A stretch of 64,000 nucleotides of DNA from Plutella xylostella (taxonomy: Eukaryota > Arthropoda > Insecta > Lepidoptera > Plutellidae), in assembly GCF_932276165.1 (NCBI RefSeq), contig NC_063995.1, positions 8,804,001-8,868,000 on the forward strand, written 5' to 3'. Shown piece after piece: positions 11,688 through 22,700 of the stretch. The notes under the pieces were generated by a model, which saw nothing but the letters and a program-made list of their open reading frames with translations, had not been told where the DNA came from and did no database searches. A program made the position numbers and the translations under genes. Numbering within the stretch: the first letter of the stretch is position 1; each line of letters starts with the position of its first letter.

Positions 11688-14600
11688 AAGCAAAAAACAC
11701 GAAGTACTCAACTTAATAGATGACATCAGGCCCGTCATTGTTGCCATCTCGGAGTCATGGCTGGCACCGGGTTCTCGTTTTCGAGTTCCGGGCTACTCGT
11801 GTCTGCGGGATGACAGGGATGACGGGTTTGCTGGGTGCGCTTTACTTGTAAAGCGTACCCTTACCTTTTCCTCTATCCCTATCCCTCCTCACGGTCAGGA
11901 ATTTAATGTTGTGGCCCTTAGGGCTTTAGACATTACTTTCGTGTCCGTGTATTTCCCTGATCCCCACCCCTCTCACCTCCCATCTTTTTATAATATAATT
12001 TCTTCTCTCCCGCAACCTCTTCTGATCATGGGGGACTTTAATGCCCACCATACCTCATGGGGTTCATACCATACTGACGCTTTTGCAATCGCCCTCTTAG
12101 ACATGCTTGATACCTTAGATGTTTGTATTTTAAATGACGGGTCTCCTACCCGTCGAGTCCTCCCTCGTCAGAACCCAAAAAGTGCTGTTGATCTCACTTT
12201 CTCTTCTCCTCTTCTTTCAACATCAATATTCTGGAGGGTCCTCCCAAATACTTTTGGGAGTGATCATTTTCCCATCTCTATTACTCTTCCTACCAGAACC
12301 AGCATTCTTGCTGATACATGTGCCTTCCCAAGGTACATGATAGGCAGGAATGAGTGGTCCAACTTCATCACCTCTGTGGAAGATAAACTCAGTCTGATCC
12401 AACCCTGTACTAGTGACAACTTTCTTTGCATATATGACCAGTTTGAAAAAGCTCTAACATCCTCTGCCAAAAATAGAAAATCGCGTAAAGGCCAAAGAGT
12501 CTCGCCTCCTTGGTGGGACTCCGACTGCTCCTTGGCTATTGTCGAACGCAAAAATGCAGAGGATGTCTACATTGCTAATATGAGCATGGAAAACTTCATC
12601 AACTACAAAAGGATAGCTGCACGTACCAAACGGCTCCTTAAGAAAAAAAAGAAACAGGGCTGGATCAGATTTTGTGAAAACCTTTCACCTAGGTCTCCCC
12701 CTTCTCTGGTGTGGAGATACATTCGCCGATATCGCGGTTCCCTTAACGTCGAAGATATCTTGAGCAACGATCCCTCTCTATGGCTAGAAGGGTTCAGCGA
12801 TAAACTGGCTCCACCATATGTCCCACACTCCAGTGCTCTCCGCCCCCCACCAGCTCTCTTACCATCTTCAGACAGATTGGATTCTCCATTTTCTATGGAT
12901 GAACTTCAATCTGCTTTATCCGGTTTAACTGATTCATCTCCAGGTATTGATGGCATCCCATACTCTTTCCTTTCAAAATCAAGCCTCAAGGTCAAGCGTG
13001 CCTACTTGGAGCTGATAAACTACTTCCTTGAGTACGGAGTTACTCCGTGCTCATGGAGTAAGCAAATAGTCGTTCCCATACTGAAGGCCGGAAAAGACCC
13101 CCGTGATCCTAACTCCCGACGTCCTATCGCCCTCTCCTCTGCCTTGGCGAAAATCTTAGAGCACTTAATCAAATGCAGGCTCGAATGGCTAATTGAGAAT
13201 AGAGGAATCCTAGCCAAAACCCAGTTTGGGTTTAGGAAAGGGATGAGTACTCTAGACAGCCTTGCAATACTTACAACAGATATTCACATCGCATTTAAGA
13301 GGAAAGAATACCTTGTGGGTGTCTTCCTTGACATAGCGTCTGCCTATGACAATGTACTTCTTCCTGTGCTCAGGCAGAAAATGCGCCAGCTGAGCATTCC
13401 AGTGAAGCTTACCCGTCTGGTTTGCAGCCTATTCATGGAGAGATCCATCTACATAAAAACCCCTACCACTTCCCTTGACTCCCCAAAATTTGTTTGGAAA
13501 GGCCTCCCCCAGGGATCGGTCTTAAGCCCTCTCCTTTACAGCCTATATACTTACGATCTAGATAAATCCGTTGACTGCTTTTGCGGCATTCTACAGTACG
13601 CTGACGACTTGGCCCTCTACTATGCTTCTCCCTCGTTAGGGGAGATAAATGTCCAGCTGAACCTGGCTCTTAGGTACCTCACGGATTGGCTGGATAGACA
13701 TGGGTTATCTCTTTCTCCCACTAAATGTACAGCAGTGATCTTTACTAGAAAAAGAAACATCCCAGATCTGGATGTTGTTATTGGAGAGCATTCAATCACT
13801 GTGTCAAACAAAGTTAAATTTTTGGGTGTGATTCTGGATTCCAGGTTGTCGGGTAGCCATCACATGAACTACGTGGCTCAGAAGTGCGAGAGGGGTGTCA
13901 ACGTCCTCAGGTCACTGTCAGGTGTTTGGTGGGGCGCACATCCATACTCTCAGAAGCTACTGTACAACGCCATTGTTCGAAGTCACTTTGATTATGCCTC
14001 ATTTATCCTGGACCCCTGCAATAAGGCTGCATTAGAAAAAATCGATAAGGTTCAGTACAAGTGTCTTCGAATAGTGTCGGGTGCAATGAAATCTACCCCC
14101 ACCAATGCCCTTCAGGTTGAGTGTGTCGACCCCCCTCTCCCGCTGCGGAGACAGTACTTGTGTGATCGGTTTTTCCTCGGGATCTGGCAGTCAGAGTCCC
14201 ATCCTTTACTGTCCAAGCTTGATACCCTTAAGCGGCTATGTAATGCTCAAGAAAACCATGGCCTTTCCTTCCTTCTGAAATCTTATATTTTTGCTACTAA
14301 CCTTCCACATCCTACAATTAAATTTAACACGAACCCTTTGTTTAGTGTTCCCTATGATGCCTTGGTTTTTCAGCCCAATGTTGTTATGGACTTGGGCATT
14401 GTGAAAAACTCTCCGGGGGCAGAGAAAGCATTGACTCATAAACTTCAGTCAGAGTGGCCTGGTTGGCTTCCAGTCTTCACAGATGCCTCAAAATTTTCAG
14501 ATAAGAGCAATGTTGGTCTAGCTGTCTGGCTTCCTAAATACAAAATTACCCTCAATTTCAAACTCCCCCCTGAATCCTCGGTCTTCACGGGCGAGGCTAC

Positions 14601-15333
14601 CGCTATTCTTGAGGCACTTCTCTACACTGAGTCTCACAAACTAAATAAAACTATTATCCTATCAGACTCTTCAAGTTGCTTACATTCTATTATTTCATTC
14701 CCATTTAAATCTAAATCTAAATTTCCTATCATTCTTCAAATTAGACAAACTCTCTTCCGTTGCAAGACTCAGGGTATTGAGGTGGCTATTGCCTGGATAC
14801 CTGGCCACAGTGGCATCATTGGTAATGAGTGTGCAGATTCCTTCGCTAAGGATGCCATTAGCTTGGGCCTGGATACTCATTACCAAAATTTTGCCCACGA
14901 CCTTGCCTCGCTCGCAGGACCGAGGCTTGATAATTCCTGGAAAGAGTCCTGGGACGCATCCAGGAATATTAAAGGTAAGTATTACTCCTTAATCCAACCA
15001 CACATTCCCAAAAGGCCATGGTTTTTTAGAGCAAGACTTCTAGATAAACCGTCAACCTCGACAATCTGCAGACTCCGCCTTGGTCATGCGTGCACGCCTG
15101 TGCACCTGGCTAGGATTCGGGTGCGTGATAGTTCTGTGTGTGACTGCGGCACCAGCGAAGGATCTGTTGACCACCTCTTCTTTGAATGTCCCAACCTACA
15201 AAGTTCCCTCTATGATTTCCTCCCCCCTTCTATCCCAAGACCTGTAAATATCAATTACCTACTAACACTTGTACATACTCCAATCGCTAACATCCTGTAC
15301 AAATTCCTCAAAACTAACAATATTAAACTATAA
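11638..15333 (+). CDS. LINE ORF2: endonuclease, reverse transcriptase and RNase H
   Basis: A 1231-aa intact polyprotein. Domains in order: APE-type endonuclease (LQWNAQSLKSKK, ISESWL, MGDFNAHHTSWGS, GSDHFPI); reverse transcriptase (RRPIALSSALAKILE, QFGFRKGMST, FLDIASAYDNV, GLPQGSVLSPLLYSLYT, catalytic YADD near residues 654-657, KFLGVILD); RNase H (FTDASKFSD, TGEATAILEAL, LSDSSSCL, WIPGHSGIIGNECAD); and a C-terminal Cys/His segment (CDCGTSEGSVDHLFFEC). The RNase H together with zinc knuckles in ORF1 fits the I clade of the Jockey superfamily. It is made from the same RNA as ORF1. No stops or frameshifts are seen, so the insertion is probably young. Confidence 0.93.
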   Translation: MALNPTRVLQWNAQSLKSKKHEVLNLIDDIRPVIVAISESWLAPGSRFRVPGYSCLRDDRDDGFAGCALLVKRTLTFSSIPIPPHGQEFNVVALRALDITFVSVYFPDPHPSHLPSFYNIISSLPQPLLIMGDFNAHHTSWGSYHTDAFAIALLDMLDTLDVCILNDGSPTRRVLPRQNPKSAVDLTFSSPLLSTSIFWRVLPNTFGSDHFPISITLPTRTSILADTCAFPRYMIGRNEWSNFITSVEDKLSLIQPCTSDNFLCIYDQFEKALTSSAKNRKSRKGQRVSPPWWDSDCSLAIVERKNAEDVYIANMSMENFINYKRIAARTKRLLKKKKKQGWIRFCENLSPRSPPSLVWRYIRRYRGSLNVEDILSNDPSLWLEGFSDKLAPPYVPHSSALRPPPALLPSSDRLDSPFSMDELQSALSGLTDSSPGIDGIPYSFLSKSSLKVKRAYLELINYFLEYGVTPCSWSKQIVVPILKAGKDPRDPNSRRPIALSSALAKILEHLIKCRLEWLIENRGILAKTQFGFRKGMSTLDSLAILTTDIHIAFKRKEYLVGVFLDIASAYDNVLLPVLRQKMRQLSIPVKLTRLVCSLFMERSIYIKTPTTSLDSPKFVWKGLPQGSVLSPLLYSLYTYDLDKSVDCFCGILQYADDLALYYASPSLGEINVQLNLALRYLTDWLDRHGLSLSPTKCTAVIFTRKRNIPDLDVVIGEHSITVSNKVKFLGVILDSRLSGSHHMNYVAQKCERGVNVLRSLSGVWWGAHPYSQKLLYNAIVRSHFDYASFILDPCNKAALEKIDKVQYKCLRIVSGAMKSTPTNALQVECVDPPLPLRRQYLCDRFFLGIWQSESHPLLSKLDTLKRLCNAQENHGLSFLLKSYIFATNLPHPTIKFNTNPLFSVPYDALVFQPNVVMDLGIVKNSPGAEKALTHKLQSEWPGWLPVFTDASKFSDKSNVGLAVWLPKYKITLNFKLPPESSVFTGEATAILEALLYTESHKLNKTIILSDSSSCLHSIISFPFKSKSKFPIILQIRQTLFRCKTQGIEVAIAWIPGHSGIIGNECADSFAKDAISLGLDTHYQNFAHDLASLAGPRLDNSWKESWDASRNIKGKYYSLIQPHIPKRPWFFRARLLDKPSTSTICRLRLGHACTPVHLARIRVRDSSVCDCGTSEGSVDHLFFECPNLQSSLYDFLPPSIPRPVNINYLLTLVHTPIANILYKFLKTNNIKL

Positions 15334-16764
15334 ATTTGTTTGTGTTCACTATATATACTAAAATTTTACTAACCCTATATTTGTGATGTCCTTGTATAAA
15401 TTGTGTACGTCTATTTCAGGTATTAATCTTGTAAATATCTCCAAATCACCACCGTAAAGACAGTTAAAAACATTGTGTGTATCTCAACACTATCGTAATT
15501 GGCCGGATTTGTTGTGTTAGTCACACACGACATATAGCCACAAACAAGATTGTAGTTGTACCTATATTACCCAATATGTCAAAAAACTGTCAATGTTGTG
15601 ATTAAAGACTGTTGTTAACTGTGACGATAACATCTAAAATAAGAAAAAAATACTTCTTGATGTTCTCAGCGTGATAAAATTACTTATCTTCGCTGCTCAG
15701 ATTTGTTAAGATGGTATTCAAATTATATATTATAATTAATTATAATATAATGTAACAGTAGAAGAAGTCATTCTACTGATTGAAACGGGTTATCTGTTAA
15801 AAAAAATCATAAAGGCTAATATTGGTAAAACGGGTCACAAACTTTAGGCGACTCTTTGAACCACTTTAGTTTAACGAACTTATTTTTTTTTAACTTAGTA
15901 TTAGAGTATTCGGTAGTTAAGTACATGAAGTACCTACGTCCTACTGTCTATAACTCAGTGTAGCACAAGACAAGCAGCCTAACGTCAGCTACAATTAAAA
16001 TAGTAAGTACCTAAATAGCTTTATAAGAGTGATGCTGTTGAACCAGCAGAGTTACTTAATATAAAATATGCTTTACTTTACAGTTCATAGGTCATACATC
16101 TGCAATATGTTGTGAGTGAAGCACGTGCAGCGTGCACTATAGCTATTCTACTATTCACATTCTACTAATGCAACGCAATGGTGACGTGGTGATTCGAGTA
16201 ACTAAATGTGTGCGCTGGTATTCCTAAATCCTAACTCAAAAAAGATATTGACGTTAAAGCTTTTAAACCGTATTGTGTGTGTAGTGTAGAGTGACGGTAT
16301 TATTTATAGACGTAAGATGATTCAGAATTCCATTGAAGTAGGGTGATAGCGGTGCGGCGGGAGGAGAGAGGAGTCGGCAGTCTACCGGCGCGCGGGACCG
16401 AGGCCGCACATCGCGCTGCGCACAGCCCACAGCTGTCAAACTACCGTAACACACTGTGATAAAAACAAACAGCCACCTTATAATTACAAAACCACAATAC
16501 CAGTTTAACCGTACAAATTCAACCATTGTTCTGCATTTATTTTGTTAATATTTAACAAATCATGTGACGATAGTTTATGGACCGAAGCATCGTCGGCGAA
16601 TTCGTAGTAAAACCTAACAAGTGGTCATCGGACTTTAGCAACACAAGTTTTTTTTGTGACGTTTTTGGACGGCTGTCAAAGTTAATGGTGCCGTTAAAAT
16701 ATTTCGTGTAAACAACCATAGTTAAATCAAAATTCTATGAAGTTGTCTCCCTAATACAGTTAAA
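15334..16764. other. LINE 3' UTR, then 5' flank of ABCC copy B
   Basis: The first few hundred bases are probably LINE 3' UTR. The rest is AT-rich except for a GC-rich block at about 16340-16440, which may be promoter or 5' UTR of ABCC copy B. A minus-strand open frame over that block (16263-16526) shows no recognisable domain and is probably chance. Confidence 0.5.
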
Positions 16765-19700
16765 ATGGACTCTAAAGTAATATTGAAGGAGACAAACCCA
16801 CATGATAAGGCTAACGTCATATCGAAGATATTCTTATTGTAAGTACCTACCTTTTTTGTGCATTAAAAACTTGTTTTTCGATCCCGTAACCGTAACTTAA
16901 GTTACAGCTTTAAAGGTAAGTAAGTACACCCTGTATGTCACTATCACTGTGCCGTAGTACTTATAGTAGGATGGAATCTAAAAAAATAACATGTTAAGTA
17001 AGTACTTACATAGAGTATTTTTTTAACTCATCTCATTATTAACTAGTTAATTAATGTCGTAAGTATGTTCAAATTACTTAAGTATAGTTTTTTAAAGTAC
17101 TTAACTACATGTCTTAATAGTTTACCTATTCAACTGAACAAAAAGGTTACTTACCCAGGTCACATAATATAGGTACCTACCTAGACCTAATAATATTTTT
17201 ACTCTACCTCTCCTAAAATTCTGTGGAAGTACTTTCGCCCCATTACGAAAATATTAACAAAAATTGGCCTTCCTGAAACTCTTTCACCCTAAAAGCACTG
17301 AACGGATTTTGATTAAGTTTCGTAGCTTTTCAGGAAATTCAAGGCAGTCAAAGGCTATGTTGTATCATTTGGAAAGGTAGTCGGGAAAGTTAGTAGGTTA
17401 TTCGTAGGTATGAAGGTACCTATACTTATTATAATAAATCTTCGTCGAAGTCGAGTCGTAGGTAGGTATAATTTTCCTTGTTTTAGTTATTTATTTATTT
17501 TTATTTTTTACTTATAGTTAATGTAAATAAGTAGGTACCATACTGTAAATAAGTATAAGTAGTTTCCGTTCGTGTCTGTAATTTCGGGCAGTAGCGATAA
17601 GTTTGACCTCTCTACATAGTACACACTTGAATATACTCACTACACTACACCGATACCGATCCGGAACCTCTATCGATCATTAGACTGGTTTGGCTGATAA
17701 GTCTACTTATCTACCTAATCAGCTTTCATGCTGCTATTTCAGCTTGCAGATTTAAAATTACTCTACAATTTTCCAAATGCCTCATAAGTACTTGTCATAC
17801 AGTGTCATGCTAAGAACTCACATATCTACTGCTCAGTTAATGCCCGCTCAATTGACGTGATGAATCTTTTATTAAAATAGCTCCTACAAATTAATTCTGT
17901 TCTCGAACTCAACGCTGCCACTTACTTAATGCAGACGCACACTGTTTTATTGTGTAGGTACCAAGCACAGTAGACAGTATTTTATAAATAATGTGATCGA
18001 CCTGAGGAGTGCTTCAGCTTCAGCTGAAATAGTTCGAGTTGAAGCATAGGATACTCTCAAGCTACCTAATCACATCATCACGACCCATCACGTCCTGCTG
18101 GGGCACGGGTCTCCTTCCAATGAAGGAAGGGTTTTTAGGCCTAGACCACCACGCTGGCCTAGTGCGGGTTGGTGGACCCCAACACACAAGCAAGCTTGTG
18201 CTGAGAGAGTTGTTGGGTAAGTGGGCAACCCGACTGTCAGATGTTTTCAAGCCGCCCGAAGGCCCCTGACTAGGCTTAACGACTGCTGCCGAAGCAGCAA
18301 CGGAGAACCACGGCTTAACGTGCCGTCCGAAGCACGGAAGCGTCCAGAAAAGAACCGCTTGAAATTGGTCACCCATCCAATGACTGACCGTGTCAGTTGT
18401 TGCTTAACCTCAGTGATCAGTTACGATCACTGAAGCCCGCTCGACTACGCCCGCTTCCTCAAACTATCTAATGCCTAGATTTAAAAATATATTAAAATGG
18501 CGACTACTAAATCCCACAACTTTCGTTGTAGAGAAGAATACATTTTTGCCACATAAATATTAACTGTGTCTTTTGCTAGTTAACGCATAGAATATTGATA
18601 TTTATACAATAATCTTGAATACCTAGTTGTCAAATGGCAGTCACTGTAGGACACGACTGAAAATCAGTGCCGCGTCAGGTGGGTAGATAAAAACACCCAG
18701 GGGATAATACATAATAACACGTCTTTATTATAAAAGTAGGAACCTATTATAATTTATAATGGTAAGTACTTAGACAAATACAATTCTTAAAATGAAAATT
18801 TCCTTTCAGATGGAGCTTCAAGCTATTCCACCGAGGGTACAAGCGTGGTTTAACAGTAGACGACCTGTCAAAGGCCCGTGACAATGACCAGTCCACTCGG
18901 CTGGGTGACCGGTTGGAAGCGGCGTGGCAGCGCGAGGTGGACACTGCCAAGCGGGAGGGAGGCAAGCCCTCGCTGTCCAAGGCCATCGTGCGCACCTTCT
19001 GGGTGGAGTACATGATGCTTGGCTTCTTCGTCGGGTTGCTATTTATCGTATTATGGTAAGATACCCATAATCCCCCACATTTTCCAGGCGGCTATAAACC
19101 AGACATTATTAATTAACATAGGTGTAACTAATCCTACCTAAACCTAACACAATACAATATTTAGCTTTCACAGCCTTCCCATGTGCAATCTTATCTAGTA
19201 CAAGTTCTACGTAATTGTCGTTCCTATTTGTATTTTGCTAGTAGGTGGGTATAAGTTTATTTAGCAAATTGTTATCGGATTAGGCTGGGATAAGATGTAG
19301 CGATATGGCGTGTCTGCGATACGTTGTAAATGCATGGATGAGACATACGATGTAGCCCAGCGGCTTACAGACCACTTTAAAATCTACTTACTGTCCCATA
19401 TTCCATCACCCAATAATGAAAATGTTTTGAGAGAGCCTGTATGTAATAGGTAACATTCTAACCATTTCTATATTTTCCGTTCCAGGCCTCTATTACCGTA
19501 CACACTAGGATTATTCATAGGTTACTTCTCCGGCGAAAAAAATGCGGAGACATACAAATATGCTCACATTTATAATTTCGCAATGAATATGATCAGCATC
19601 AGTACGTCCATGATTCTGAACCACCTCTACCTGTCACAAGGATGCGTAGGCATGAGGATACGGGTAGCCTGCTGCTCGCTCATGTATAGAAAAGTAAGTA

Positions 19701-22700
19701 ATCCAAACCCCGAAATTAGACAATTCTAGAGCTCCGATTATACGATTCCAGCGTAAATGTAAAAGGAGTTATAATTCTGAATTTCCATACACCATTGAAT
19801 TCAGCTTATCAAATTATATCGTCACCATTAAGTCGCCCAGTCCAGCTTTCGTAAACCCGCATCCGTTTCCAGGTATTAAAGCTGGACCGGATCGGACTGA
19901 GCAAGACGGAGCCGGGGCAGGTGATCAACCTGATGTCGAACGACGTGAACCGCTTCGACCTGGTGATGCTGTTCCTGCACTACATCTGGGTGATGCCGAT
20001 AGTGGTGCCGGTAGTCTGCTACCTGGTCTGGCAGCGGATACAGTGGGCCACGTTTGCTGCGCTCGTTGTTATCTTCGTCCAGACTGTCGCCATTCAAGGT
20101 TGGTACTTTAAGTTTTCAGGAGACTTCCGAGAATGAGCAACATATCGGAATTCAAAAACAGATAGCTACATGTTATAAACATCAAAGTCATCCTACACCT
20201 GCGCTTCCCACAGACACTTTACCATATCAATTCACAAAATCTGACGAATAGTGATATTCAATTTAGATATTCACGTCAACTTATCAACAAATCAGTTCGT
20301 ATCTGTGCAAGTGCCAGTACATCAAGTGATAACTGAATGTAGCAATCAGCAGCTTTAGCTAAAATGTATAAACGGTACCAAATGTATAAAATGTAAAATC
20401 GTTTCCCCTTTTGAATTCGAGGATTTATTTAGCTTAGATCTCAGATCTCCGTGAAAGAAGTACATAAATCCTATCGGATGACTATAGATAGTACCTACAT
20501 ACTTCGGGCGTTTATATTTATCAGAGTAATTTATTCTTTAGACTGTAATTCAGCATCGAAACTTAACAAACCATGACAACATACTACTCGTTAACAACGT
20601 GCACTGGCACCTGTATGAATGCATACACGGTGCCATTACTCTTTTCATCTGGTACAATATGCATTATACTGTAAGAACGCAAAACAAATTGGCAGATAAT
20701 GCATGGTAAAAATATATTTTTAAAATGACGTCTATTTTTAAAATGTCCTCTTTTTTACTTTCACACGAAACACGAATCACGACCGTGCGTGTTGTCCATG
20801 TTTCAGCGTACCTCAGCAACCGACAGGGAGTGCTCCGCGGCAAGATCGCGAGACGAACAGACGAGCGAGTGAAGGTCATGAGTGAGCTGGTCAACGGAGT
20901 GCAGGTCATCAAGATGTACGCCTGGGAGAGACCCTTCGAGAAACTCGTCGAGAAACTGCGCAAGTATGTGTGCTCACTCTCTGGGCTTCTGGTCACCTAT
21001 TTGATTACCCAAGATCATCTACGTTAGCTTATGGACACGTATGCCTAACTGTAAAATCACTTTTACAGAATGGAGGTGCATTTTATATTCCGCACTTCGA
21101 TGATAAAGGGCTTCTCGACTGCCCTGTCGGTATTCACGGAGCGATTCATGTTATACACGGCGGTCGTCACCTTCGTCCTGATTGGTGGAGACATTCGGTC
21201 CGAGATCACCTACTCCCTGGTGCAGTACTTCAACCTGCTGCAGCTGGCCTGCAATATATTTTTCCCGCTCGCACTCGCCTACCTAGCAGAGACGAAAGTC
21301 ACAATCAGACGACTCGAGGTGAGAACATTGCATTATCTGTATTGTAACACCTCGCTACTAATAAATAACAAAATAGTGTAATTTTATTGTTTATTCGATA
21401 ATTTGGGTTTTTACTATTTAATTATCATCAGTACAGCTGCGAAAGGATACCCAAAACACAAAACTCTCTCCTCACAGCCTTTCTAGCCCCTAACGACTTA
21501 TCTAATGTTGTCTGGCTAACTGACATATTTCTGTATTTAACACGTCCCAAAATTTTCAGGAATTCCTTATGCTTGAAGAGCTGCCGACTGCAAAGGCTTT
21601 AGAAGCATATGGCAAAGACATCTTATCTTTAGGCAATGGAGACACGGAGAAGTTGAAGATGGAGAAAGTAAGGCCCAACTACACTGGTTTGGTGCTAAAC
21701 GGTCTTTGTGCTAGTTGGGACCCCAGTCCTATTGTGGACACTCTGAGGAACCTCAAGTTCAGCGCCAAGCCCGGAGAATTCGTCGGTGTGGCTGGGCCAG
21801 TCGGCGCTGGAAAGGTGAGTCCTATTAAAAATTACGATCCATGTTCTTGATTTTTCTATGTCAATGTCAACCTAACATAGCTTCTATACTGCCACTTACG
21901 ATAACTTTGAACGACGAGGAGATAACAAGTAAAAAAACACTTGTAAGTAAATGTTAAAAGATAACTGTTAAAATCTTTTAACAAATCTATCTGTTGTTAA
22001 ACTATCGCATGCGATAAGTAAAACAAACAGGCAGTAAAAAAACTACCTGCACATTATTATCTTGAAGGAAGGAGCATTGTGAGCTATCGCCTGAATAAAA
22101 AAACTCGTTTATGGCCAATTTAACAAATGTAACTTTTGTTCCAGTCGTCCCTGCTACAAGTGATCCTGGGCGAGCTGCCGGTGTCGCGCGGCACGCTGTC
22201 GCTGGGCGGCGCGCGCGTGGCGTACGCGAGCCAGGAGCCCTGGCTCTTCGTGGCCACCGTGCGGCAGAACATCCTCTTCGGACTGCCCTATGACCGAGTG
22301 CGCTACAAGAAGGTACGTAAAAACCGTATCTTATGAAAATATGCCAAAAACTATGACTGCTTGCACAATATTCAGGAGTCATCTTTTCCTCAATAAATCA
22401 TTACGTATAATAACGAACGCTGGATGCTGGATGCTTGATAACATTCAAGATAGATACTAAAGACTTTCTTATGAATTCATAAGGCTTAAGTCGGAAATCA
22501 ATGCAAGTACATATATTTCAATTGCTAAATTATTGGCTATTAAAGATAACAGATATCAGATTAGAGTTGTGTACTCAATGGATGTCAATGGTGATAATTA
22601 ATGTTATCTTACGGCCTAATGACCTAATCGATTACGTTGTTAACTAGTTAATGCTTTACGAAATTGCAATGTCGCTATTTACTATTATGGGTTACGAAAA

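Larger units (their letters stand above)
10329..15333 (+). mobile_element. Coding-intact I-type LINE between the ABCC copies
   Basis: Both ORFs are open and correctly overlapping. The 5' end is unresolved (perhaps near 10.0 kb), as is the 3' end (somewhere between 15334 and about 15650). No clear poly(A), simple-repeat tail or target duplication could be identified, so only the coding span is given. It is inserted in the same orientation as both ABCC genes. Confidence 0.85.

Noticed and set aside
14236..14898. Antisense open frames across the LINE ORF2
   Set aside because: Shadows of a clearly coding frame on the other strand.
16263..16526. Minus-strand gene before ABCC copy B
   Set aside because: No family features; the GC-rich block is better explained as promoter or 5' UTR of the plus-strand gene.
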